Below, one piece after another: positions 48,967 to 58,709 of a DNA stretch of 64,000 bases. Position 1 is the first letter of the stretch. Each line of letters starts with the position of its first letter. This stretch comes from Leptodontidium sp. MPI-SDFR-AT-0119 (Eukaryota; Ascomycota; Leotiomycetes; Helotiales; Leptodontidiaceae), in NCBI GenBank assembly GCA_020726505.1, contig JAHLEZ010000012.1:930001-994000 (forward strand), in the 5' to 3' direction. The position numbers and the translations under genes are program-made. Under the pieces are notes generated by a model, which saw only the letters and a list, made by a program, of their open reading frames with translations, did no database searches and had not been told where the DNA came from.

Positions 48967-50784
48967 TCATCGACCATCTCTCGGTGAAGAACTACTCGCG
49001 GTAACTTCTTCAAACTCCAACTCCCATTTATCAACCTCTTGGAACTTCTTCGCTGCCCGTTTCAGCTCCTTGCCTACTCTCTCTTCTAGTTCCTGGCTAT
49101 TCTCCGGATCATCGGGGTCATCATCTGGAATTGGTGCTAAACTGTCATCAGGATCAACCTCAACAGTGTTTTCTTTGTCTGATGCTGCATTGGCTCGGGA
49201 CCCGTAAGTGCGCTTTACTGTCGAGTCCTTTGGCTTGGGAACTGGTCGGTTGAGCTTTCCTCCTCGCTTGAGAGCTGCTGGGGTCCGGGCTCGAACGCTT
49301 GTATGTCTTCGGGACCTGGCTTGGACGTTCAAGTAGGAGAGCTCATCGTCATCCGCTGCAAGGCCAGAGACATCGACTTCGTCACCAGAGCTTGGGACGT
49401 CGAACGGATCTCGAGCTGTTGTACGTTGTCGCCTCCTAGGCAGAAGAGCTTGGAGCTGAGCTGTGGAGAATGTGCTTGGAGGTGGAGCCTGTCGTTGTGG
49501 TTTGCGAGTTGTGGCTGCTGAATGGGCTGGTCTGTTTGGCGAATGTGTGAGAGATGGAGGTGAGGAAATCGGCGAGTCTTGTGTTCTTGGTGGAGGGGTT
49601 CTGCCTCGCAATGGACGTCGACCTCTAGACGGTGCTCGTCGCGTTCTTGGTGGCAGTTCAGGACTGGAAGGAAGGGGACTGCTGCTTTGAGGTGGCGCCA
49701 TCGTTTCGCTCAGCGGTTCAGGAGTATCAGATCGAGCTTCAATTGAGGGAAGCAGTCGTGGTGAAGGCTCTGCTTCGTCTGCTTCTTGCTCGTCACTAAG
49801 AGGGTTTGTCGCTGGGATCGTCTCGTCTGCTTCGTTTGCTCTAGGAGAGGGTAAACTCGGACTCGATCGTGGAACTTGAACAGCTGAGAGCTTTCGCTTT
49901 CTTGAATTCGAGGAAGATGGACCACCGGAGGAACTCGTCATATTTCTGGTTTTCGATAGATTGAGAGGTGTTGACTCATCCTCGGGGTGGAAATCGTCCT
50001 CGTCATCGTCGTAATCAAAAGCCTCTTCTTGTTGCGCCTTTTGAGCAGTCCGTAAAATGCTAGGCTCCCTTTCTCTACGCTTGAACGTGCCTATCTTTAT
50101 CGCTGATCCTACGTGCGCTGGTGTGCCTCTGTCCATATCCAATCCCATACTACTAGGAGCGACAGCAGCATTTCTTCCCATTATGCTACGTTCACGGGGT
50201 CGTCTCTTGAAGTTGCCAATTCCTATTGCTGAAGTGTTTCTTCGTCCCACACTCATAAGTCCGTTATCTTCAGCTAGATTCGACTCGATACTGCTAGATC
50301 TCGCCCGTCCAGGGCCACGGCCGAGAATGCTTGGTTGACGCGGTCGTCTTCTGAAGTTTCCTATGGCAAGCATAGAGCTCTCGACAGTTGGAGTGCGCTG
50401 TTCCTTCCTACCAGTCTCGATCGAGGGACTGCTCGAATCCAGGTCAATTTCAGGCAGCGAAGATTCTTCCGCTGGGTCCTCCAGAGACATGCGATCCTTT
50501 TCCATCCTGTTCTCCAGTGTCTCGCCTTCTCCAGCTGAACTCAAGCCTCTTCCAAGACCTCGCGACGAAGAAGCAGCACCAGCTTTCTCCTTGCCATTGT
50601 CCCTTCTAGCACGTCGTGCGCTTGTTGGTGCCCTGTCCTCTGCATCGCTCACGTCGTATAGATCGTCGAAGGTCGCCTTGGGTGGTTCTGGAGCTGCTGC
50701 AACTGGAGGGGGGATCTTCGCAGATTTCTTGACGCGCGGGACAGGCGCGGAGGGCGCAACTTTTGTGCGCTTTGGGCGAGGCAT
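48967..50784 (-). CDS. Basic, disordered protein with a three-fold repeated motif
   Basis: Single-exon gene, 605 aa from the ATG at 50784 (an in-frame ATG 13 codons upstream exists). I do not recognise a named family. The protein begins MPRPKRTKVA, then has an acidic patch FDDLYDVSDAED. A motif is repeated three times at residues about 139-154, 188-202 and 229-244: IGNFRRRPRQPSIL, IGNFKRRPRERSIM and IGTFKRREREPSIL. The middle is Ser/Pro-rich with basic AT-hook-like patches (RGRRPLRGRTPPP, KRKL). The C-terminal 40 residues look helical and charged (ELKRAAKKFQEVDKWELEFEEV). Composition and KR-rich patches point to a nuclear, perhaps chromatin-bound protein; that is inference. It lies between PRO1 and the Gfd2-like pseudogene, and the context gives no functional clue. 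Confidence 0.8.
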   Translation of the reverse strand: MPRPKRTKVAPSAPVPRVKKSAKIPPPVAAAPEPPKATFDDLYDVSDAEDRAPTSARRARRDNGKEKAGAASSSRGLGRGLSSAGEGETLENRMEKDRMSLEDPAEESSLPEIDLDSSSPSIETGRKEQRTPTVESSMLAIGNFRRRPRQPSILGRGPGRARSSSIESNLAEDNGLMSVGRRNTSAIGIGNFKRRPRERSIMGRNAAVAPSSMGLDMDRGTPAHVGSAIKIGTFKRREREPSILRTAQKAQQEEAFDYDDDEDDFHPEDESTPLNLSKTRNMTSSSGGPSSSNSRKRKLSAVQVPRSSPSLPSPRANEADETIPATNPLSDEQEADEAEPSPRLLPSIEARSDTPEPLSETMAPPQSSSPLPSSPELPPRTRRAPSRGRRPLRGRTPPPRTQDSPISSPPSLTHSPNRPAHSAATTRKPQRQAPPPSTFSTAQLQALLPRRRQRTTARDPFDVPSSGDEVDVSGLAADDDELSYLNVQARSRRHTSVRARTPAALKRGGKLNRPVPKPKDSTVKRTYGSRANAASDKENTVEVDPDDSLAPIPDDDPDDPENSQELEERVGKELKRAAKKFQEVDKWELEFEEVTASSSSPRDGR

Positions 50785-51163
50785 TGTCGGCGCGTGTATG
50801 TGATATTTTCGAAATACAGGCAATAATTCCTTTTCCCATCACTATCGCATCCTGGGGGTGTTCCGTGTTGAGTTCGTCGATGATGTTGAAGGTGGTGGGA
50901 GCGCGTCGGTGGTGATCCACACGCGACTTCGACAAGGATTGTTTTGGTGGCCCAAGCGAGGAAACCTTCCTCAGACCTCACTCCACAACAAACGTTTCCC
51001 GGCTTCCTTTATTCCAACCAATACGCATCCCAACGCTTTACACTATCCAAGTTGCCCAGAATTCTATCTTTGCTGCATATGCCTGACTTTGAAGTTCCCT
51101 GATAGCGGTCCTACGTCATATTAGTCTATATCTACGACTGAAGCCCAGTAGCCTTGACCATGT
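50785..51163. other. Intergenic region, nothing recognised
   Basis: This is the upstream flank of the motif-repeat gene and the 3' flank of the Gfd2-like pseudogene. No further feature is seen. Confidence 0.55.
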
Positions 51164-52077
51164 CTAGGTAGCCAGTTGGGACCTGATCTTGTGGAAGTTT
51201 GCCTTTGGTCCTTCTCTTGCTTCTATCTTCTCGCGAAATAAGAGGCTGCTCAGATTCGGGATGACATTACTGTCACGCATTTGCCTACTTTCTTCTTGAG
51301 GTTTTGGGATTGGCCAATGAGCGACGTGCTTCATGGCATCTAACCGAGCATATTGGACTACATCCAAGTTGCTTATATCCTATTTGGCGTCAGCAGGTTT
51401 CTGCTATCAGTACACTAACTTGATGCTTCATCGATGAATTTAAGATCTTTTTCAACCTCGGACCATTTTCAAATGTCGCAAAACAGGGCTGGGAGAACCA
51501 AACCAACTCACCTTGATACTTTCAAGTGCAAGTCGCAAAGTGTATTCAGCATCATTCCCAGCATTATGGAAACTCCCTTCTCTCTCATTTATGAGCAGTC
51601 GATAGATATCTTCCAGAAATGATCCGCTCTGCAGAATTTCAAAGCCGATGATTTCGAAAGCTAGTTGCTTCGTGTCCAAAATCCCCACAACCGAGCCAGC
51701 TTTTTCGAGGTCAATCCCCATACGTTCAAGATATCTAGTTCAGCTCTCATGCCACGGCCTACTAGAATTATTTGTGGTGCCGAGCATTGGTCACTGGCCA
51801 TACTGTTGGTTTTAAGTATCTCATCCAGAACGGATGGAAGCTCCTTCAGGTACAGATTCTCGGTCTCTCCGAAGCGGAACGCTCTATGGACACGCTTTCG
51901 TTTCACATTCCTGCATTGGTAGTGTAATGTTTGGAAACCCTTGAGTCCTTCTAGTCCGATAGACTCGATATACTGCAGCTCTTCTTGCTCCAATTTTGAT
52001 ATGCCAAGCTCCGACGGATGTGGATAACCTTCGAAGTCGATCGCAATAAAGATTGTCTCCACAAAACTTCTCGACAT
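51164..52077 (-). pseudogene. Gfd2/YDR514C-like RNase-H-fold protein, frameshifted
   Basis: A relative of the fungal Gfd2/YDR514C C-terminal domain (DEDDh exonuclease-like fold), broken by one frameshift. The first part, from 52077 (or an ATG at 52104), reads FIAIDFEGYP (DxE pair) and ends IILVGRGMRAEL. Near 51735 the reading moves by one base to MGIDLEKAGSVVGILDTKQ, then HNAGNDAEYTLR (the His/Asp site). An intron 51511-51380 joins ESIK to a last exon 51379-51164 (DISNLDVVQYARLDAMKHV). No GT-AG intron can explain the shift, because both frames are open together for only about twenty bases. The order and spacing match the gene at 53063, so this is one gene and not two. A one-base sequencing error would make it a normal gene; otherwise it is a young pseudogene, since no other break is seen. 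Confidence 0.7.
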
Positions 52078-53062
52078 TGATTGATTGAAACCTCGGGCTG
52101 TCATGCTCTCGTATCATGGCTCTGTCATGTCGCACAGCCAGTCTTGATTCCGCGAAGGCGCGAGGAGGATAGGCCAGAGCAGATATTCTCGGAGAAATCT
52201 GACTCCGTGAAGTTTAGAGTGAGAAGCAGCATATCGCAGCTGTTCCTCTCGCTTCTGTTTTAAGCTTATCCCATCTCGATGTATATGATCTCTCAAATTA
52301 GGATTGTTTTCCGCGTCATGCTTGCTTCTGTTCCGATATGGACAGTCGCCTTCTACACGCGATGAACGGGTCTAATGAATGCGATCATCGATTTCTCTTT
52401 GATATCTCTGCATGAACGCCATATTCAAACTGCTACTGAAACTCTTTTCTCTCGATTTTTCGGCGTCCCTCGAATTGAAGTGGCCTTTGGAATTGTTGAA
52501 TTATGAATTACCGGCTGCATATAGTATATGGATTGATGGGAGACGGTAGCGCTTCCGGCTTAGCCTCCCAGTTATTTTTCACTGTGAAGCTAAGCAAACT
52601 AAAGATCTCCTCGTCATACGCTAGGTTAAGAACTGTAGTCTACCATGATGGACAGTTAGTTTTAGTCTGTTTTAGGTTGAATTGGCACACACTGGGGACG
52701 GAACCTAGAATTAAGTAATGAGACTTTCTAGTCATCTCCAAGCATATTTTCCAGAGCAAAGGACATGGGATAAACCCGGAGAGTTTGAAGTAGCCATTCT
52801 ACTAATTATTTCAGAACATTTAGTTGTGTGTCCAAAGCAGCGGCTGTGTTTTACTGCTGCCACCATCTGTGTTCGCCGTAGGGTTGGGTTACTTCCGAAC
52901 CGCATTTCCGTGCCAGTTCACATTTCAATTGACAGTCCACGTGCCAATTGCGAGAACAACTAGTAACAACCTCTTGAATATAAATTAACTTTCCCAAATC
53001 TGAATCCCAGAATGATACATCGATACATCACTACTCAAGTTCTCCATTTCCTATAAGCACAG
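52078..53062. other. Region between head-to-head Gfd2-like copies
   Basis: About 1 kb separates the two starts. Only short frames occur and no motif was recognised. It should contain both promoters. Confidence 0.5.
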
Positions 53063-54122
53063 ATGACGACCGCAAACATGGATACAAAAGATAGCGAAAT
53101 ACCTTTCCTGCCCAAAGGTGGCATCAATTTTGTACAAAATTGTCTCCTGGTCTTGTCCCCTTCTGCATCTTCCAATGAACTTCCCGATGACTGGGTATTC
53201 GTTTCGGTATGTACAAAGGCCTTCTGCGCCATCCTCCATTGCACGCTTCCCATTAAATCGCAAATATACTAACGTCTCACAGCTCAGCATCAAAAATATT
53301 CACGCACTCTCAGATGCTTCTAAGTTCCAGAATGGGCAATGGCTTGACTTCCAAGTCGGTTTATCAATCCTCGATACCAAATCCTTCCAAAACGAAGCAG
53401 AACATCGAGCTATGAAATCCTACAATCTTGTAGGCACATATAAACCCTACGTCGACAAAGCTGTTCAAGAATTTCACTTTGGCATAACTGAAGTCATGTT
53501 GGCACAGAACATAGCCTGGATAATAAGGAGCATCATGTTCTCTTACCCCAGGCGTAATCGAAAGATAGCTCTGGTCGGCCATGGTCTGAAGCCGTACCTC
53601 CGCGCCCTTCAGGTGCTCGGATTAGACGTTCGAAACGAATTCCATGCCTGCGTCGACACCCACGACATCGCACAGGAGTTGTTCGACTGTGTCAGCCGGC
53701 TAACATTTACCGAACTAGTCGAAGAACTTGACATCAAGCACCCTTGGTTGAACAATGCCGGCAATTACGCAAATTACATGATGAAAGCCTTAATGGCGCT
53801 TGCAACGTTGGATTGGGAAGGCCAGCTCCCAACAGATCAAAACTTGCGACCAAGAATCGTCATGCTTATGTCGATTGCAAACAATCTCGTTGTCTCAGCT
53901 CACTGCAAAATGTTTCCTGCTGATTACAGAGACTTGCCAGAGCCGAAGCAGAAGGAGGAGAAAGTTGACATTCGGGATTGTATCATAGAGAAGAAGATAC
54001 GAATTATAAGAAGGCAGAATAGGGAATGGGTACCGTCGTGGGACGAGGCTGTGCTCTGTTCGAGGCTCTATCGATGGTCTCTTCTTGAAAATATGGACCT
54101 TTCGTCTTGTACTAGAAATTAA
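53063..54122 (+). CDS. Gfd2/YDR514C-like RNase-H-fold protein, probably inactive
   Basis: Exons 53063-53206 and 53283-54122 (GT-AG, phase 0) give 327 aa. It matches the neighbouring frameshifted copy in layout: a first strand, FQVGLSILDTKSF, then KIALVGHGLKPYLRALQVLGLDV, VDTHDIAQELF, and LNNAGNYANYMMKALMALA. These fit the Gfd2/YDR514C domain, related to DEDDh nucleases. The expected catalytic residues are missing: where the other copy has IDFEG this one has VSLSIKN, and where it has HNAGNDA this one has LNNAGNYA. So I infer a non-catalytic paralogue. The C-terminal 60 residues are charged (KQKEEKVDIRDCIIEKKIR). The cellular role in filamentous fungi is not known to me. The start is the first ATG in the frame of exon 1; Met 6 is an alternative. 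Confidence 0.7.
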
Positions 54123-54922
54123 AATGTGCAAATCTGGTCTTTGGGTGGTGGGATCAATCGCTGTCGGTTTGTTCAAACACAAGGAATGTGCGCTTCCTGG
54201 TCGAGAGTCTCGAGACAGTCACCACTGTGTTAGCGAGTTACCGTGGATTAAGTGATCAGGATTTAGCGAATCTACTTGACAGCAGCTTGAGGGGATAAAC
54301 TCTGTTCCCAGGCATGAATTACAGCCTTGTCCGAACCCCAAGTTTGTGCGATATGTCATCCCCTGCTGACACAGATCCATCGACGCTCTCTACCCTGGAA
54401 AATCGGCGGCGATAAACATAACTTTGACAAGCCTCTTCCAACTATTGAAAGGTACGAACGTACCAATGAACGGGGGTTCCTGCACCCGGTCACCTCGGTA
54501 TTCGTCCTTTGGACACAAGCATCATGCAGCTTAGAGGAGAGTTTCCACGGTTGCTTGTGTACCTGCCCAGCCAGTCACCTCAGTATTCGCCTCCGGCTCG
54601 CTTCCGGCTCGCTAAAATCCTGCGGGTGGTCGTCCCTGTAAATAGAAACGGGGCGCAGTCGTTGACGAATGGCACGACATCATCCGCAACTCAATGTCTG
54701 GGCACACTCAAAGGCTGCCCGCTAGATTCGCCCTTGTGATGTGAAACCCACGATTGATTACCTCTCGCAACATCCGTTATTCCCTTCCTTACTCGCATAT
54801 ATTTCCAGTTGTATCAATATCTTCGTGGAGTTGTGTTGTTTTGCGATGAAGAGACATTCTTGACACCCGCTGGGCGGACCACAACTTGCAAGGATCGCAG
54901 CACCTCGAAGTCTAAGTAAGCG
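54123..54922. other. Intergenic region, nothing recognised
   Basis: This is the promoter side of the lipase-like gene. Short frames only. Confidence 0.55.
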
Positions 54923-56797
54923 ATGGCGATCTTCGGTCGCCCCAAGAAAGGCAAACCTACACCGACGACACCTGCTCGGCCACAACCTCAGTCGGCGCCT
55001 ATCGTGAACCCACAACCAGCACATTATCCGAATCCATACCAGCCAAGTTGGACATATCTAGAGCAGAGGCCTCATACATCCCATGGTAATGGGATAGGGA
55101 TACCTGCACAGACCCAAGGCTGGCTGATTGCTCCAGTTCCCCCGCAATACCAACCTGTCTTAGTACACCAGGATCAGCTTCCTCCACTTCCTCAACGGCC
55201 GCAGAAGTCCGGTGGGAACATCAGCAAACTCAACCTGTCTTCGATGTCCAACCTCCTGGCATCAAACGTGCCGGATTGCGGCGCTAAAATCATTCAAAAT
55301 GGAGTTTCCCCGTTGTACATACAAGGGACGCAGTACCTCAACCAGAGCGCAGCCCTTTGTGATTTGATATCCTCCAAGTTCGACAATATCATCACACTTA
55401 TCGATGGAGAACAATTTAGCGGAGACGAGAAGGAGTTGACTGTTCTTTCCCCGCCTCAGCCGATGTGGCAGCAACAACAAGAAGAGACCGGGTACAGCGA
55501 TAGAGCGCTGGGAAAAGGAAAATCAAAGGGCATGGTTAATAACTCTGTATCTTCAGCACTCACAAGTACCAACTACTTTGCCAAAGTCTACCTCTATGCT
55601 AACTCGAGGCTTCCGCCTAACTTACCGCCTTTGAAACTGTAAGTCTGGTCGTACCTAGCTCGAAGACTATTCTAACGCAGTATAGGTACATGCCCACATT
55701 CCCTTTACTATGTCTAGCGGCACAATACTCCGAACGGGTATACACGAAGCCTTCTGGTCAAGAGAAGGAGGTACATCTCGATGCGGATTGGAGGCTAGGA
55801 ACTAAGGCAATGGTTATCAAGTCTGTGCCCATGGACGACATGAATACGATTGTCTTTGCTATCAGAGGGACACAAACATTTATGGACTGGGCTGTCAATT
55901 TGAACTCTGCGCCGGCTTCTCCAGAGGGATTCCTTGTAAGCCTCTATTCCACATGACGTGATTCTATTCAACTAACAAATTTAGGATGATCCGGGCAACT
56001 TCTGCCATGCAGGTTTCCTTACGGTTGCAAAGAAGATGATAAAGCCTGTAGCAGCTAGACTTCGCCATCTTCTCCAAGAAGACCCTAGCAGATCCAAATG
56101 TTCCTTGCTGATTACCGGTCATTCCGCAGGTGGCGCTGTTGCCTCCCTCCTATACTCTCACATGCTCGCAACCACTCCTCAGGCTGAGTCAGAATTGAAC
56201 ATCCTCACCGGCTGCTTCAAACGTATCCATTGCGTGAGCTTCGGTGCCCCACCTGTCTCTTTGCTCCCACTCTCGAGGCCATCCAACCCAGCCCTACGAA
56301 AATCCATTTTCCTATCCTTCGTCAATGAAGGCGATCCAGTCCCCAGAGCCGACAAGCCATATGTACGCTCCTTACTTGACCTTTATTCATCGCCAGCACC
56401 TGGCCAAGTCTGTGCGATTACACCTCAGAAATTACAACCTCTCGTCTCAAACCTGAAGGCGCCATCCAGCTCTCTCACTCTGAACAAGACGAGACCAACG
56501 CCCAAGAAGTCGAAGAGCCTTCCAGTCAATGAGGTGACACCCTACTGGCCCGTGCCAGAAGCGACTTTGAGCAATGCAGGGAGGATTGTGCTTTTGAGAA
56601 GCGTGGAGAAATATGACAGCCGGTCATCGAAGAAGAAGCCGATCTTGGAACTGATGAATGAGGGTGTGGTGGCTCAGATTGTCACAGACGACCTCTTGAG
56701 GGGCGTCATTTGGGGAGATCCAGTTTGCCATATGATGAAGCTTTATGCAAGGCGCATTGAGATCCTGGCTACGAACGCGGTTATGGGACGGTCCTGA
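54923..56797 (+). CDS. Class-3 lipase-like protein with long N-terminal extension
   Basis: Alpha/beta hydrolase of the lipase class 3 family, which cleaves ester bonds of acylglycerols or phospholipids. Exons 54923-55638, 55686-55935 and 55985-56797 give 592 aa; introns are GT-AG and in phase. Residues 1-110 are Pro/Gln-rich and disordered. The lipase part starts near 240 (YMPTFPLLCLAAQYSERVY), with the oxyanion-loop segment FAIRGTQTFMDWAVNL, HAGF, the nucleophile elbow LLITGHSAGGAVASLL (Ser369), CVSFGAPPVSLLP, then NEGDPVPRAD with the likely catalytic Asp. A His in WGDPVCHMMKLYARRI near the end is the probable third triad member. No signal peptide or membrane segment is visible, so the enzyme is probably intracellular. 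Substrate is unknown. A basic stretch TPKKSKSLP sits before the last motif. Confidence 0.85.
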
Positions 56798-58138
56798 TGA
56801 GGAATTTCTTAGTCTGAAGACGATGGCACTGATAACAAGTGTTGGAACCCAAAGCCCGAGCCAACACCACACAGTCACGTGATTAACAACACTGAAATCG
56901 AGGCTAGCCAAATTCGACTCCGATGAAGCGATCTGCTTTCCTACCTACCTAGGTATACAATTCACTTCAAATACCAAAACTAAGGCTTACTTAAACCCGA
57001 GCTCGGCTTTTCCCTAAAGTCAATGTTCTGAAATGATTTAGCGACTTTGAATAGGCGCTCATTCATGGAGCGAAGGCTACCTACCTACCTGAAGAGCTAT
57101 CGCTTCACTGGAGACGAATTTGGCTAGCCTCGAATCCTGATACGACACGCAAAGGACAACAAATGTGCGACGCAACGCAAGGATATAAACGTGGTTGATA
57201 TCTTTTCATTTATGATAACTCTACAAGCCATAGGCAAACCAGATTATAGATTCCTTGCGGCCCTAGGCGTCATCTAAGCATCATTTCATGGGCCTGATGC
57301 AAGCCAGCCAGGGTATTCTTTCTTTGCGCACCTCGGTATGAATCTCATAGCCATGTTATGCCGGGGGCAAGCCAGAGTGTTCACTCCTTCCGCTTCCCTG
57401 GGAGATCAACACAACTCGGCCGCTCTGACATGGGCTGGAGCCCAGAACGAACTCTTATGGGAGCACACCAAGTCAAGGTTTCGATGGGGAGAAGCAAGCA
57501 GCGGCTCAAGTTGTGACAACGATCTAAGTACAACTCAAGTGTCTGCTGTTTATGGTTCCGAGTCTGTGTCGTCTAGAATGAGGCCACACCAGGTGCTTGG
57601 GACCATACCAGCTTTCTAAGACACCTTGTATTGAATGCCTGAGCCACTTTGGCAGGTACAAATTACCGAACGAGGGTGTTGGGCCGGGTGTTATAAGGTG
57701 TGGGTATTGGACGCGCCCGCTCAGTCCCAAAGACGTCATATTAGGGAGGGGGAAGGGGGGGGCGCATCGCAAAAACCAATGGTCGCTATGGTAAACGGGT
57801 TAGTGGTGGCAATATCCTTAGGAGCAATATAAGTTTAGAGCCATGAAAGATGTTTGCAGTGGGTACTCGGTTGAAATTCAATCCCATGTCGGCTTCACCC
57901 AAATAATTCAAACCATCTACATTACCGACGCCAAAAATCCTTTGCTCCTCTACTAAGTATGTCAAGAAAGCGAGAAATAAGAGAGATATGCCCAATTTCC
58001 AATTCTAAGGCCATATACATTTGACGCAAACAATTGTCTCAACCATGCGTTGTGGATTCAAAATGACCCTAGTGTATCGTCACATCCCACGAAAGCGTAC
58101 ATACAGCTATGCCCAGAATCCCATTCCACGAAGACTGA
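56798..58138. other. Intergenic region holding TIR element 1
   Basis: Apart from the element at 56899-57132 no gene is supported. A 93-codon frame at 57338 shows no motif. Confidence 0.5.
56899..57132 (+). mobile_element. MITE-like element, copy 1 (234 bp)
   Basis: Both ends carry a terminal inverted repeat of about 34 bases beginning CGAGGCTAGCCAAATTCG, with three mismatches between left and right. The element is flanked by AAT on both sides (56896-56898 and 57133-57135), a likely 3-bp target duplication. The inside has no coding capacity. The middle segment (AACCCGAGCTCGGCTTTT, then AATGTTCTGAAATGATTTAG) recurs, inverted, in the copy at 60581. Confidence 0.8.
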
Positions 58139-58709
58139 TCAACTACGGCCCCGGAGATGCTTCGAAAAAAGTTCTAATGCATCTCCAATGACTTCGTGCA
58201 GCTGATTATTCTGATGGGCATCAGCAGGAACCGGACCTTGACATCCTGTGGTGGTGGCACTGTTGAGTTCTTCGATAGGGAGAGGCGGTGATGCTGGAAG
58301 GGAAGTGGAATCGAGGAGTGCCAGTTCCGTATCATGTTCTATTGACTGTCATAGTCAGTTTCTAACTCTGAACTGTTCCAATTACTTCTTTTATCCAGCC
58401 TCTCATAGGGGATCCGACGAGGACGAAAGATTTTTGTTCAATTTAAGAATATTGAACGAGTCACACACAGAAACGAATACCTTTCAAGATTCGAAAGTGT
58501 GTATTTACCTGGTATAGTAGCGTTGCGCCGTCGAGTTATCCAGTACGTTGCAAGAGCAATTGCTACGCCTGCAAGACCAAAGGCTACGGAGATGAGATCG
58601 TTGGCAGCTACAAAACATCAGTTAGTCTTTGTTGATCATTCTCGTTTCGATAATATCCCAAAACCTTGATTGGGATTGAAAATTTGAATTTTCAAGAAGC
58701 TTTACCCAT
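58139..58709 (-). CDS. Small single-pass membrane protein, three exons
   Basis: This gene has no long open frame and was found by joining exons. In coding order: 58709-58706 (ATGG only), 58607-58509, 58338-58139, giving 100 aa. All three junctions keep phase, both introns are GT-AG (donors GTAAAG and GTAAAT, acceptors TTTTGTAG and GTCAATAG), and the stop is TGA. The protein begins MAANDLIS, has one hydrophobic helix (about residues 8-25, VAFGLAGVAIALATYWI), then RRR, so the C-terminus should face the cytoplasm. The tail is acidic and polar and ends with a helix-like LHEVIGDALELFSKHLRGRS. No signal peptide or known domain. Short fungal proteins of this plan (polar start, one helix, basic cap) exist, but I cannot name a family. 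A four-base coding exon is unusual; an additional upstream exon cannot be excluded. Confidence 0.6.
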
